DNA of 64,000 nucleotides from contig CAKTXR010000005.1 in NCBI GenBank assembly GCA_934631025.1, positions 46,083 to 110,082 on the forward strand, in the 5' to 3' direction. The DNA is from an uncultured Clostridia bacterium (GTDB taxonomy: Bacteria > Bacillota > Clostridia > Christensenellales > Aristaeellaceae). A model generated the notes under the pieces. That model saw only the letters and a program-made list of their open reading frames with translations, did no database searches and was not told the origin of the DNA. Position numbers and translations under genes: made by a program. Positions 53,217 through 63,429 of this stretch are shown piece by piece (position 1 is the stretch's first letter; every line of letters starts with the position of its first letter).

Positions 53217-54128
53217 TCAGCCTTTGATGGAGCCGACCATCACGCCCTTCATGAAGTGCTTCTGCACAAAGGGATAAAGAATCAGCATGGGCAGGGTGGA
53301 GACGATGATGATGGCATATTTCAGCACCTCTCGCTCCCCCATGGCCTTCGCCAGATATTCCGAGGTCACGTTGCCGCCGCTGGTCAGCTCGTCCAGCAGC
53401 GCATCGGAAAGCAGATAATCGCGAATGATCAGCTGCAGCGGGTATTTCGTCTTATCCGTCAGATAGATCAGGCCGCTCATATAGCTGTTCCAGTGGCCCA
53501 CGGCGTAATACATCGCCAGCACCGCCAGAATGGGCATGGACAGGGGCAGCACGATGCGGACGAGCACCTTCGCCTCATTCGCGCCGTCAATCCGCGCGGC
53601 TTCCCGCAGCTCGGCGGGGATGGAGGTCATAAAGTAGGTGCGGGCAAGAATCATATTGTACACGCTCATGGCGCCCGGGATAATCAGCGCCCAACGGGTA
53701 TTGATCAGGCGGCAGGAGCGCACGACCAGATAGGTGGGGATGGTGCCGCCGCTGAAGAACATCGTAAAGGTGAATATGCCTAGGAACACCTTATGGCCCA
53801 TCATGTCCTTGCAGGAAAGCGGATAGGCGCACATGACGGTGACCAGAAGATTGAGCGCCGTGCCGGCAATGGCGTAAAAGAGCGAGTTGGCATAGCCCAT
53901 CCAGATGTCCTGCAATTTGAACAGCCGCTCATAAGCGGTGGTGTTCAGCCCGACCGGCCAGATAAAGACCCGGTTCGTCGTGATCGCGCCCGGCTCGGAG
54001 AAGGAGCACGCCACCACGTTGAGCAGCGGCAGAAGAATCACAAAGGTGATCAGCAGAACCAGCGCGGTATTGATCGCGTTGAAGGCGCGGTCAAACCGCG
54101 TTTCATGAATACGCGTAGAATGTGCCAT
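53217..54128 (-). CDS. Sugar ABC transporter permease (LplC/YtcP type)
   Basis: The 303-residue protein has six membrane helices and the permease EAA loop (AELREAARIDGANEAKVLVRIVLPLSMPIL, about residues 175-204), where it meets the ATPase. NSLFYAIAGTALNLLVTVMCAYPLS is also typical. It pairs with the upstream permease. A GGAAGGGAG site precedes the ATG; the gap to the upstream gene is 16 bases. Confidence 0.92.
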   Translation of the reverse strand: MAHSTRIHETRFDRAFNAINTALVLLITFVILLPLLNVVACSFSEPGAITTNRVFIWPVGLNTTAYERLFKLQDIWMGYANSLFYAIAGTALNLLVTVMCAYPLSCKDMMGHKVFLGIFTFTMFFSGGTIPTYLVVRSCRLINTRWALIIPGAMSVYNMILARTYFMTSIPAELREAARIDGANEAKVLVRIVLPLSMPILAVLAMYYAVGHWNSYMSGLIYLTDKTKYPLQLIIRDYLLSDALLDELTSGGNVTSEYLAKAMGEREVLKYAIIIVSTLPMLILYPFVQKHFMKGVMVGSIKG

Positions 54129-54144
54129 ACGTTTCTCCCTTCCA

Positions 54145-55089
54145 TTACCACAGGCTGTTTTCCGAAATGCGGCGCACGATCATATTGGCCGTCACCAGCA
54201 GCGCCACGTTGATCAGCGAATTGAAAAGGCCGACTGCCGTGGAGAAGCTGTATTGCCCGCCCACAAGACCCACCTCGTAGACATAGGTGGAGATCACGTT
54301 GGAAACGCTGTAGTTCACCGTGTCCTGCATCAGATAAACCTTTTCAAAGCCCACGCTCATCACGGACGCGAAGCGCAGGATCAGCAGCGTGGTCATGGAG
54401 GGCACGATCGTGGGGAAATCGATATGACGGATTTTCTGGAACCGGTTGGCGCCGTCGATCTTCGCCGCCTCATACAGCTCCACATCCGCCTTGGCCAGCG
54501 CGGCCATATAAATGATGGTGTTGTATCCCAAATCGCTCCATACGCCGGACCAGACGTACATATGGCGGAAGGAAGAAGCCTCCCCGAAGAAATTTACAGG
54601 CTGCAAATTTATCGAAATCAGAATGCTGTTCACAACGCCGCTGCCGGAAAACACCTGATGCAGAATCGAAACCACAACCACCGTGGAAATAAAGTGCGGC
54701 AGATAGGTGATCATCTGAACGGATTTTTGCAGCTTGCTGCTGCCGATTTCATTGAGCATCAGCGCGAATATAATGGGAAGGAAGAAGCCAATCAAAATGG
54801 AATACAGGCTGAGAATCACCGTGTTTTTGATCAGCGTAGCGAAATAGAAGCCGTTAATAAAGGTTTTGAAATGCTTCAGCCCCACCCACGGGCTGCCGGC
54901 ATAGCCCTTGCGGATGGAAAAATCCTTAAAGGCGATCTGAATCCCATACATCGGCTGATAGGAAAAGATAATGACCCACACAAGCGGAACGATCAGCATC
55001 AGATACAGCATCCAATAGCGGCCGACGCTTTTTTTCAATCGGGCAAAAAAGCCGTCCCTCCGGGGCTTGGCGGCGAGTAAGGCGCTCAT
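54145..55089 (-). CDS. Sugar ABC transporter permease (LplB/YteP type)
   Basis: The 314-residue protein has six membrane helices and an EAA loop (ADVELYEAAKIDGANRFQKIRHIDFPTIVPSM). The N-terminus SYQPMYGIQIAFKDFSIRKG is characteristic of the LplB type, which in known systems imports oligo-uronides and other polysaccharide fragments. I chose ATG 55089 because GGGAG lies 9 bases before it; ATG 55098 is also in frame but sits on that site. It is the first gene of the five-gene minus-strand operon. Confidence 0.9.
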   Translation of the reverse strand: MSALLAAKPRRDGFFARLKKSVGRYWMLYLMLIVPLVWVIIFSYQPMYGIQIAFKDFSIRKGYAGSPWVGLKHFKTFINGFYFATLIKNTVILSLYSILIGFFLPIIFALMLNEIGSSKLQKSVQMITYLPHFISTVVVVSILHQVFSGSGVVNSILISINLQPVNFFGEASSFRHMYVWSGVWSDLGYNTIIYMAALAKADVELYEAAKIDGANRFQKIRHIDFPTIVPSMTTLLILRFASVMSVGFEKVYLMQDTVNYSVSNVISTYVYEVGLVGGQYSFSTAVGLFNSLINVALLVTANMIVRRISENSLW

Positions 55090-55121
55090 TCTCTTCATCT
55101 CCCACGTTTTATTGCATTTCG

Positions 55122-55190
55122 AGTATATCGCAATGTTCCCTCTCAAATCAATATACAATTATTGTCCAAAGCGCCAAACGGGGAATTGTA
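55122..55190 (-). promoter_or_regulatory. ABC operon promoter with two-part operator
   Basis: On the minus strand TTGATT (55146-55151), 18 bases, TATACT (55122-55127). The word TAATTGTATATTG (55149-55161) overlaps the -35, and TACAATTCCCCGT starts 29 bases upstream of it at 55190. The same two words with the same 29-base offset are found at 57616-57657 before the plus-strand operon. TACAATT and AATTGTA are inverted copies of each other. Confidence 0.8.
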
Positions 55191-55206
55191 CACCTAACCA
55201 GAGGTA

Positions 55207-55243
55207 TACAAAAAGCGATTTTTTCTAAAAACGGCTTTTTGTA
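55207..55243. repeat. Inverted repeat upstream of the AraC sensor gene
   Basis: TACAAAAAGC (55207-55216) and GCTTTTTGTA (55234-55243) are perfect inverted copies 17 bases apart, in the region between the divergent operon and regulator. Confidence 0.6.
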
Positions 55244-55267
55244 CAGTCTCCGGACAGCCGGTTTTCC

Positions 55268-55296
55268 TTGCCTAAAAGCGCGATTTTTGCTATACT
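55268..55296 (+). promoter_or_regulatory. Promoter of the AraC sensor gene
   Basis: TTGCCT (55268-55273), 17 bases, TATACT (55291-55296) with a TGC extended -10. Confidence 0.65.
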
Positions 55297-55330
55297 ATCC
55301 ATATATGTCGCGCCGGAGGAGGCAAACTGC

Positions 55331-57598
55331 ATGAAGGAACAGACGACGGGCAATCGCTTTTTTAAGCGTTTCTTTATGACCAGTCTGGTCATTTCCGTCA
55401 TCCCCATTTTGCTCCTGTCCGTGCTGGCGCAGAGCATCTTCCATCTTTACCGTGAAAGCGCGGTGGAGCAGGCGCGCCAGATCATACGTCAGAACGTCGG
55501 CCGGATCGACAGCGTCTTTAACAATGCCATCAACACCTACCGCCATTACGCGCTCAACGACGAGGACATCGGAAACATTCTCTATTGGAAAAAAGACCGC
55601 CAGTATTATCTGGTGGAGTACACCGATCTTTTGCGCAAGGCGCAGAACAGCCTGAAGGCGAACGCCTCGCGCTATGAAGAAGAGGTCTTGCAGGACTTCT
55701 GGATCATTCAGCCCACGACAGAGATTCTGCTTTCCACGACAAACGCGATTTCCGGGCTGGATAAGCTCTATTACTTTTTTCAAAATTATGGACTGAACTT
55801 TGAGGACTGGCGCGCCCTTGCGCTGAATCGCCGCGCCGCGCTCCCGCTCATGATGGGCACAATCGACAGAAAGGATCGCCTCTGTGCGTTTTATTTTCAG
55901 CCCGATACCCGCAGCAGGGAAAGTGCGGGCGGCTTCACGCTGATGCTCTGCATAGATCCCGCGCGGCTGCTGTCGCAGAGCGGCGTCTTTCAGAAGGCCG
56001 AGGCGCTGATGATGACGGACGCCGACGGCCGGCTTCTGTTTTCCCAATCCCCCAACGCGCTCACAACCTTCACGGCCAACGATTCTCTGCCTTATTTGAC
56101 GGACGGCTATACCGGCCTCATCAACGGCCGGCGAAGCGCCGTCATCAGCGCCGCTTCCGAAACGTACGGCTACCGGCTGTACGCCGTCTATCCCTATAAG
56201 CAGCTGTTCGCTAAGCAGCTCATGGCGGAAGGCATTTTCTATGCCGTGATTATCGCGGTTTTGATCGTCTGCGTGGTTTCATCTTATTATTCCGCCCGCC
56301 GCCATGCGGAGCCGCTGGTTCCCTTTATCCGGCTCGCTCCCGACGCCTGCGAAAGCACCACCTATCAGGACACCATGAACAGCATCTATGACAACATCGT
56401 CCTCCAACAGGAGCTGAACCGGAAAATGCTCAACCGGCACAGCACCATGACGCGGCATATGCTTCTGGAATGTCTGCTGGAAACGCCCTATGTAGAAAAC
56501 GCGCAGATGGAGCAGATTCTCCCCATGTGCCAGATCGATCTGTCCGACGATCGTTTCGCCGTCTTTGTCATTCGCATTACGGACAGCGCCCGGGACTCGC
56601 TGGCCGGATATGTGTACGACCTCTGCGTGAGTATGTTTTCCGACCGCGGATATATCTATCTCTCCAAGCAGAACGACATCGCCGTACTGTTCCATGATTC
56701 GCTTTTGACGCAGGAGAACTGCCGCGTCACCGCGGAGGAAATGGATATGTCGCTGTTTGATCTGCTTAAAGCGTCCTATCAGATCAGCGTGGGGCCTATT
56801 GCAAATGAGAAACGAAAGATCTCCATATCCTATGCCAGCGCCGTCGAAGCGCTGAGCCGAAGCGCCGCCCGCGTATTGATCTATGACAGCGCGCTCCAGC
56901 AATCCTTTTATAATTACACCACGGAAATGCAGAACACGCTGACCCGTCATCTGAAGGCGGGCAGGGAAGCGGGCGTGGCGGCGTGCCTGGACGGCATTTG
57001 GACGGCCAACAACGTTTCGCCCAGCAGCACCTCCTCGGCCACGCTTTTGCTGGCCAGCAACGTTATGGGCACGATCTATCAGGTGCTGGCCGAGCTGCAA
57101 AACCCCGCCGTATCCGCGAGGGCCATTGCGCGGATGGCGGAATTGAACCGTTCCATGTCCATTATGCCGCCGCAGGCCATTATGGCGGAAATTTCCGCCG
57201 TCTGCACGGAAATATGCCAGGCGATCCAGCAAACGCAGGATTCCGATTTGAAGCGGCTGGGCAGACGCATAGAAGCCTACTTGCAGCAGAATTTCACATC
57301 TCCGGAAATCGCCGCCGAGAACGCCGCCGCCGCATTGGACGTATCGATCCAGCAAATCAATAAGGCCTGTAGGGAGGTTTACAATTCCAGCTTCATCAAA
57401 ATGCTGGAAACCTGCCGTCTGGAAGCGGCGGCCAAATATATCGAAAGCGGCGACAGCACCATCGCCAATATCGGCGAAATGGTGGGGTATCTTTCCTATA
57501 CGTCCTTCAGCCGCGCCTTCAAGCGCGTTTACGGCATCTCGCCCAGCGAATACCGCGAATCGATCGCGCAGGATCATCCATTGCCCAAGGACGAATAG
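55331..57598 (+). CDS. Membrane-anchored AraC family regulator
   Basis: The 755-residue protein has two membrane helices (about residues 14-34 and 299-319) around a Cache-like outer domain, then a cytosolic part and an AraC double helix-turn-helix at about residues 645-755 (INKACREVYNSSFIKMLETCRLEAAAKYI to SRAFKRVYGISPSEY). This type senses a sugar or a binding-protein complex outside and activates neighbouring transport operons. ATG 55331 has GGAGGAGG 8 bases upstream; the frame to 55268 is not coding. It diverges from the ABC operon and precedes the plus-strand operon; both promoters carry the same words. Confidence 0.9.
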   Translation: MKEQTTGNRFFKRFFMTSLVISVIPILLLSVLAQSIFHLYRESAVEQARQIIRQNVGRIDSVFNNAINTYRHYALNDEDIGNILYWKKDRQYYLVEYTDLLRKAQNSLKANASRYEEEVLQDFWIIQPTTEILLSTTNAISGLDKLYYFFQNYGLNFEDWRALALNRRAALPLMMGTIDRKDRLCAFYFQPDTRSRESAGGFTLMLCIDPARLLSQSGVFQKAEALMMTDADGRLLFSQSPNALTTFTANDSLPYLTDGYTGLINGRRSAVISAASETYGYRLYAVYPYKQLFAKQLMAEGIFYAVIIAVLIVCVVSSYYSARRHAEPLVPFIRLAPDACESTTYQDTMNSIYDNIVLQQELNRKMLNRHSTMTRHMLLECLLETPYVENAQMEQILPMCQIDLSDDRFAVFVIRITDSARDSLAGYVYDLCVSMFSDRGYIYLSKQNDIAVLFHDSLLTQENCRVTAEEMDMSLFDLLKASYQISVGPIANEKRKISISYASAVEALSRSAARVLIYDSALQQSFYNYTTEMQNTLTRHLKAGREAGVAACLDGIWTANNVSPSSTSSATLLLASNVMGTIYQVLAELQNPAVSARAIARMAELNRSMSIMPPQAIMAEISAVCTEICQAIQQTQDSDLKRLGRRIEAYLQQNFTSPEIAAENAAAALDVSIQQINKACREVYNSSFIKMLETCRLEAAAKYIESGDSTIANIGEMVGYLSYTSFSRAFKRVYGISPSEYRESIAQDHPLPKDE

Positions 57599-57615
57599 CG
57601 TCCGGACAGGCGCTA

Positions 57616-57684
57616 TACAATTCCGCGTCCTCCCCAAAACGAGTTAATTGTATATTGTTGCGCACATTCGCTATCCCCTATAAT
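57616..57684 (+). promoter_or_regulatory. Plus-strand operon promoter with two-part operator
   Basis: TACAATTCCGCGT (57616-57628) and TAATTGTATATTG (57645-57657) lie before TTGTTG (57655-57660), 18 bases, TATAAT (57679-57684). The layout copies that of 55122-55190. Confidence 0.8.
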
Positions 57685-57715
57685 AAAGCCAACCTGAATC
57701 GGAAGGAAGATGGGT

Positions 57716-59110
57716 ATGGCTTTTGAACGTTTACATTTTTTCAGCAGCAAAAAGACGCCTGAGAGCATATTAACCAGGCTGGCCGGCGCGGACGCCGTGC
57801 GCGTTGAAACAGGGATCGCGCACAAATGGGATCGCGGCGAAGAGGATCAGATGGCCTATCTGTACGAACCGCTGACGTTCCCCCACGGCGAGCAGGTTCG
57901 GCTGGAAGCGGAGGTGCAGCTCGATCGCGTGGAGGCCGCCTCCGGCCGCTGGAAGCCCTGCGCGGGCCTTATGATCCGTTCGGGCGAGCACCCGTCGGAG
58001 CTGGACTCCATGGCGGCGCTGATGATCTCCGAGGACGCCGTTCGCTTTATTCGCCGCATGAAGGAGGGCTTTTCGACCATCGGCGTAGCGCCGCAGATCA
58101 ACCTGCCGGCCGGCGATCATTATCCGCTGCGGCTGAAGATCGCCCTGCGCGGGCGCTATCTGACGGGCTATTACCGCACGCCGGAGGACGACGGCTGGCG
58201 CATTTTCCATCGGGAGCGACTCTTTCAGTTCCCCTTTGACGAAAAAATTCTCTGCGGCGTTTTTGCCTTTTCGGGCGCTGAGGGCGTTCCCATTCAGGCG
58301 GATTTCAGCCGCTATCATGCCGCGGTTTATACGGAAGAATACGCGCCTCTCCCCGCGCTTGCCAAGACTGAGCCCCAGATTCCCCAGCTGCTGTTTCATG
58401 AGGATTTCAGCCGCGGCGCGCTCTCTACCGCCGCCTATGAGCGCTTTTTCTGGACGGGCGTAGACGGCCCCGCCAATCTGATAGAGCTGCGCGAAAACGG
58501 GCGTGCCAAGCGCGTATGGTATAAAAACGCCATGCCCGGCCTGCATTTTATCGGCAGCCCCTGGTGGGCGGATTACAGCGCCCGCATGGAGCTGCGCTTT
58601 GACGAAGCGCACGCGGGACGCGTCTTTTTCATGGTGCGCCATCGCAACAGCGACTGCTACGGAACCTTCGGCTATGCGCTTTGCCTGGAGGACGGAAACC
58701 GCCTGTCCCTCTATCGCTCGTGCCCCTGCACATACCTGCCCAATATGTATGAAGCGGATTGCAGCGTGCCGCTGGACTATTTCGCGTCTCCCGGCGCATG
58801 GCATATCCTGCAGGTGGACGCGCTGGATCAGTTTATCACCGTCTACTGGGACGACCGGCCGGTCATGGCCTATGAGGATACGCATCCTCTGATCAGCGGC
58901 ATCGGCAACATCGGCCTGATCACGGACAGCGAAGCCAGGGTCTACATTGGCGAAATCACCGTGACCGAGCTGGAGGATCCCCTCGGCGGCGCGTATGACA
59001 ATCTGATCGGCGGCGGGTGGGACCAGCCCGCGCCCGCAGATTTCCATTATAACTACGAAACCGGCATCGAGCTTCCGCCCGTCAGGCAGGCGGACAACAC
59101 AGAAGTGTAA
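57716..59110 (+). CDS. Concanavalin-lectin-like two-domain protein
   Basis: The 464-residue protein appears to be two jelly-roll domains (about residues 1-205 and 220-430). The second, LLFHEDFSRGALSTAAYERFFW through HILQVDALDQFITVYWDD and IGNIGLITDSEARVYIGEITV, resembles the DUF1080/LamG-like fold that binds or cuts glycans; the first has HGEQVRLEAEVQLDRVEA in the same place. No signal peptide. I recognise no catalytic pair. ATG 57716 gives a better spacing to GGAAGGAAG than ATG 57710. It is the first gene of the operon behind the shared promoter. Confidence 0.7.
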   Translation: MAFERLHFFSSKKTPESILTRLAGADAVRVETGIAHKWDRGEEDQMAYLYEPLTFPHGEQVRLEAEVQLDRVEAASGRWKPCAGLMIRSGEHPSELDSMAALMISEDAVRFIRRMKEGFSTIGVAPQINLPAGDHYPLRLKIALRGRYLTGYYRTPEDDGWRIFHRERLFQFPFDEKILCGVFAFSGAEGVPIQADFSRYHAAVYTEEYAPLPALAKTEPQIPQLLFHEDFSRGALSTAAYERFFWTGVDGPANLIELRENGRAKRVWYKNAMPGLHFIGSPWWADYSARMELRFDEAHAGRVFFMVRHRNSDCYGTFGYALCLEDGNRLSLYRSCPCTYLPNMYEADCSVPLDYFASPGAWHILQVDALDQFITVYWDDRPVMAYEDTHPLISGIGNIGLITDSEARVYIGEITVTELEDPLGGAYDNLIGGGWDQPAPADFHYNYETGIELPPVRQADNTEV

Positions 59111-59123
59111 GGAGGGCTGAAAT

Positions 59124-61390
59124 ATGCTCGTATTCTATACAGGAAACACGTTCCATCAGCCCGGCGACATCCTCTCCCTTTCCGGCGATCGCGTCGGCGC
59201 GGAAACGCGGCGCGTAACCCTCGCACGGGTCGTCAATCAGCGCACGAGCGCCGCCGCCTGCCATGCGCAGACCGCCATAACGCAAACGCCTCGACGCCCG
59301 CCTTTTTCCCCGTCTCGCTCTCCGCCCAGACCGAACCGGCAATCGACGCCGAAATTCTACAGGCAACGGATGATTCCATAAAGCTGCGTATGCCGGCGCG
59401 GGCGGGAATTTATCAGGCGAAGCTGTACGGAGCGGCCGGCGAACTGCTTCAGTCCGTCTGGCTGAATCTGCCGCAATTCGAAACCGTGCTGGGCGATAGC
59501 GGAGATTCCGCTTCTCCCGGCGGGCTGATTCGTCTGGCGGGATACAGGCTCTGTCCGGCGGGCACGCCGCTGCCCGCGGAGGTACGGCTCCGCAGCGCCG
59601 CGCAGACCGTTACCCTGTCGCCCGAATCTCAGGATGCGCCGTATGCCCTTTCCGTTCGTCTGCCAGCGGATATTCCGGAGGGCGAATATGAGCTTTCCCT
59701 GCACAGCGGCTATGGCGACGACGGCTGCTGGGCTGCGCCCAGAGGGATCCGCGTCCGCGCTTCCTTCCTGAAAGGAATCCCCCGCCGCGTTTTCAATGTG
59801 CGGGATTACGGTGCGAAGGGTGTGGGCGCGTTCCATAACGATACCGCAGGCATTCTGGCCGCCCTGAGCGCGGCGCGGGAAAACGGCGGCGGCACGGTCT
59901 ATTTCCCCCATGGGAATTATCTGTTCACCTATCTGCTGGATATTCCGCGGAACGTGGAAATCAAAGGCGACGGCGTTACGAAAACGTCGCTGACCTTCCT
60001 GCCCTATCTGTGGGATCTAAACCAGCTGCCGCCGCAGATCATTCATCTCAGCGGCAACAATTATGTGCATGATCTGGACGTCAGCGGCACGCGCGTCTCC
60101 ACGCTGTTCGGCGCCAACGACACGGCCAACATCCGAATCGAACGGCTAACCTCCACCTTTATCCCCTTCTGCGGCGGGCCAAGCATCACCGGCACGCTGG
60201 GAGACAAATATAGCCATGCGCAGCTGAAAATGAAGGTGGCGCAGGAGGCAAGCTACTATAGATCCGCCAGCGGCGAGGTGATGTTCCGCTTTTATCATTG
60301 CCGGAACATTTTCCTGGATACGATCGCGCTCTGCTCCGACGACATGACCGCGCATCAGCTCCCGCGCTGCGAAAATGTATATCTCGGACATTCCAAATTC
60401 AGCGGTCAGAGCGGCGCGGTCTTTGGATGCGCGAACGCCTATATCGAGCATAACGACTATGATCACTTTGCCATCAATCTGGCGCTGTCTCATTCCTTCT
60501 TCGCGCATAATACGGCCGCCAATCGCATGGACAACAACCGCGAAATCATGACCACGGACTGCTACGGCCTGTATTGCGATTCGCCCAGAGACGAATCCTA
60601 TATTTGGCGGACGGATGATCAGGAGGACGCTTACCGGCTACAAAAGAGCTTTGCCGACGGAGCGCTGACCGGCTGTCTGCTCCTGCTGACGGCGGGAAGG
60701 GGCGCCGGACAGGTGCGGCGCATCGCGGAGAATCACGCGGATCGAATTGCGCTGGAGCAGCCCTTCACCGTGCCGCCGGAGGACGGCGCGACCAAAGTGC
60801 TGATCTTCAACAACCATGCAGACAACATTGTTTTCAAAAATCACTTTGAAAACGGCGGCGCATTCCAGTTCTACGGCCTGCAGCTGCACACCGTCATTGC
60901 GGAAAACACCTTCAAGAAGGTGTTCAGCATCGGCCTGACCTCGGGCTTCTTTTACAACACGGTGCATCCGCACTGGTATGTTTCCTTTGCGGGCAATCGC
61001 CTTTACGACATCACCGTGCTGGAGCGCTGGGGCTATTCGTTCGACATGGTGTCCGGCATGGATGTGGATCGTATTCAAAGCCGGCTCTGCGTGCGCTGCC
61101 ACGGCGGAAGGATCCCCAATCAGCAGCGCAGCAACGCCTTTAACGGCAATTTGCTGGAGGACGGCTATCACGCCCGCTTTGCCACGGACGGCGGCTGCGA
61201 AGGCGACTGGCAGGACATCATCATCCAGCGCAACCGCATTTCGGACAGCCATTACGGCATTGCGCTGGATCTGGCCCCGACGGTCGAGGGCGTTTATCTC
61301 GCCGACAACACATTTGATCAGGTTGACCTGCCCATTTCCGGCCGCGGCGCGGCGCTGGTGGAAGACAATCAGCGCGTGATCATTCGATAA
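59124..61390 (+). pseudogene. Pectate-lyase-3/GH28-type beta-helix protein with frameshift
   Basis: The gene starts at ATG 59124 (GGAGGG upstream; MLVFYTGNTFHQPGDILSL). At about 59284 one base is lost, after which the frame continues NASTPAFFPVSLSAQTEPAIDAE and, from about residue 200, RVFNVRDYGAKGVGAFHNDT followed by NGGGTVYFPHGNYLF, the start of a pectate-lyase-3 type right-handed beta-helix; many repeats follow to the C-terminus. Restored length is about 755 residues. No signal peptide. Such proteins act on polyuronic or other acidic glycans, which fits the mannonate-dehydratase-like gene downstream. An internal restart at 59390 is possible but lacks the first beta domain. Confidence 0.75.
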
Positions 61391-61405
61391 AAAGAGGTGC
61401 GTGAA

Positions 61406-62223
61406 ATGCGAAAGGTTGCCTGCATTACCGGCGGTTCCCACGGCATCGGCCGCGGTATGGCGATCGCTCTGGGCAAGGCGGGGTATGCCGTCGCGTTTAC
61501 CTATTACGAAAACGAAGGCGAAGCGATAGAAGTTCAGCAGACGCTTTCCACCCTAGGCATGCGCTGCGCCTGTTATCAGGCGAAAATGGAGGATATTACC
61601 GCCGCCGAGCAGCTGATTTCCCGCGTGCGCAGGGAATTCGGACAAATCGACGTAATGATCTGCAACGGCGCGATGGACAGGCGCATGAGCATCCTGACCG
61701 TTACCCCGGAGCAAATGCAGTTCATGACGACTCAGCTTTATATCTCGCAGATACTCTGCGCCAGTCGGGCCGCGCAATGGATGGTAAAGGACGGAATCGC
61801 CGGCTCCATTCTATTCACATCCTCCGTCCGCGCTCAGCGAGCGGATACCAGCGATTTTCTCTACGGCGGCATGAAGGCCGCGCTGGAGCGCTCCTGTCAA
61901 TCGCTGGCCCTGGAGCTTGCGCCCTATGGAATACGGTCAACTGCATTGCTCCCGGCTCCATCGACACGTCCGGCAATCAGGAGACGCGGCCTTGCGACCG
62001 GGTGCCGCTGGGCGCTATGGGCCGCACGGCGGATATCGGGGCGGCGGCATTCCTTGTGTCCGATCAGGCGGCCTACATCACGGGCACGGTTCTGCGCGTA
62101 GACGGCGGGCTTGCTCTCCCCTGCCAGCCGGAGGGCTGGGGCGTCGCCTGCCCGATCAACCGCGGCTTTGTGGAAAGATCCTATCAGGCAATGCTCCAAA
62201 AGGAGGCTGAAAAGCATGGCTGA
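61406..62223 (+). pseudogene. Short-chain dehydrogenase (SDR) with frameshift
   Basis: The first frame gives a classical SDR: VACITGGSHGIGRGMAIALGKAG (TGxxxGxG near residue 8), ICNGAMDRR (the NNAG position), SILFTSSVRAQ with the catalytic Ser and FLYGGMKAA with YxxxK (Tyr-Gly-Gly-Met-Lys). At about 61938 one base is lost; the other frame continues VNCIAPGSIDTSGNQE and ends in AAFLVSDQAAYITGTVLRVDGG, the usual SDR C-terminus. Restored length is about 272 residues. ATG 61406 was chosen for GAGG at a good distance. The stop overlaps the next gene. It would oxidise or reduce a sugar or sugar acid. Confidence 0.8.
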
Positions 62224-63429
62224 AATCAAAATCAGCGGCGTTCGAATTATTGAAACCGCGCCGATCGGAGCCAATCTGCTGATCGTGCGCATCGATACCA
62301 ACCAGCCGGGGCTGTACGGCTATGGCTGCGCGACCTTTACACAGCGCCATAAGGCCGTGGCCGCGGCCGTTATGGAGTACTTACCCTCCATTCTAATCGG
62401 CAGGAATGCGCTCAACCGGCAGGACGTCTGGCAGGTGCTTCACGATTGCTCCTCTCCTATTGGCGCGACGGTCCCGTCTTGAATTGCGCGCTGTCCGGCG
62501 TTGATATGGCGCTATGGGACATTGCGGGAAAAGCGGCCGGTATGCCTGTCTGGCAGCTTTGGGGCGGCAAGGCGCGTCCGGCTGTGCCCGTCTATCGCCA
62601 TGCCAGCGGCGGGAATCTCGCAGAATTGGACGACGCGGTTGAACGTTATCTTGCGGAAGGCTACCAGCATCTTCGTGTAAGCGCCGACAGCTGCAGCGGA
62701 AGCAATATGTATCTTCGTTCACCCGAGCCGCGCTGGCAGAGCCACTATTTCGATGCGAAGCGATATATGCGCTCCGTTCCCCAGATGCTGGAACATCTGC
62801 GAACGCGCTTTGGCAATGAGCTGGAGCTTTGCGTGGACATTCATGAGCGTCTGCATCCCAACGACGCGATGCAAGTCGCCAAATGGGTTGAGCCCCATCG
62901 GCTGATGTATCTGGAGGACGCGCTGCCGCCGGAAGAAAGCGCATGGTTCCGACGTATACGCGCCTGCTGTGCCACGCCGCTGGCTATGGGCGAGCTGTTT
63001 ACTACCCTCGCCCAGTGGCAGCCGCTGGTAGAAAACCGCTGGATTGATTTCATCCGCTGCCATATATCGCAGATTGGCGGCGTTACGCCCGCGCGAAAGC
63101 TGACGGCCTATTGCGAAGCCTTCGGCGTAAGGACGGCATGGCACGGGCCCAACGATCTTTCTCCCATCGGCTGCATGGCGAATTTGCACCTTGATCTGAC
63201 CACCGTCAATTTTGGCATACAGGAATGGTTCGGATTGGAGCAATACCCCCAGATTCAGGAGGTGTTCCAAGGCTGCGCCTCCGTGCAAAACGGTTTTGCC
63301 TATGCCAATGAAACCCCCGGCTGGGGTATTGAAGTAGATGAAGAAGCGGCGCGAAAATATCCGCTCAATAGCACCTTGGCCAGCTGGCTCTTTGCACGCT
63401 CGCCGGATGGCGCGGAAGTTCGCGTGTAA
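62216..63429 (+). pseudogene. Mannonate dehydratase-like (RspA/ManD) enolase superfamily gene with frameshift
   Basis: From ATG 62216 (AAGGAGG upstream, overlap with the SDR) the frame codes EIKISGVRIIETAPIGANL and continues to WQVLHD. One base is lost at about 62442; the other frame goes on with SYWRDGPVLNCALSGVDMALWDIAGK, ELCVDIHERLHPNDAM (first metal-ligand Asp), YLEDALPPEE (Glu), AMGELFTT (Glu) and TAWHGPNDLSPIG, the ManD/RspA pattern. Restored length is about 404 residues. It would dehydrate a sugar acid such as mannonate. An active product needs the shift to be absent or corrected. Confidence 0.82.
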
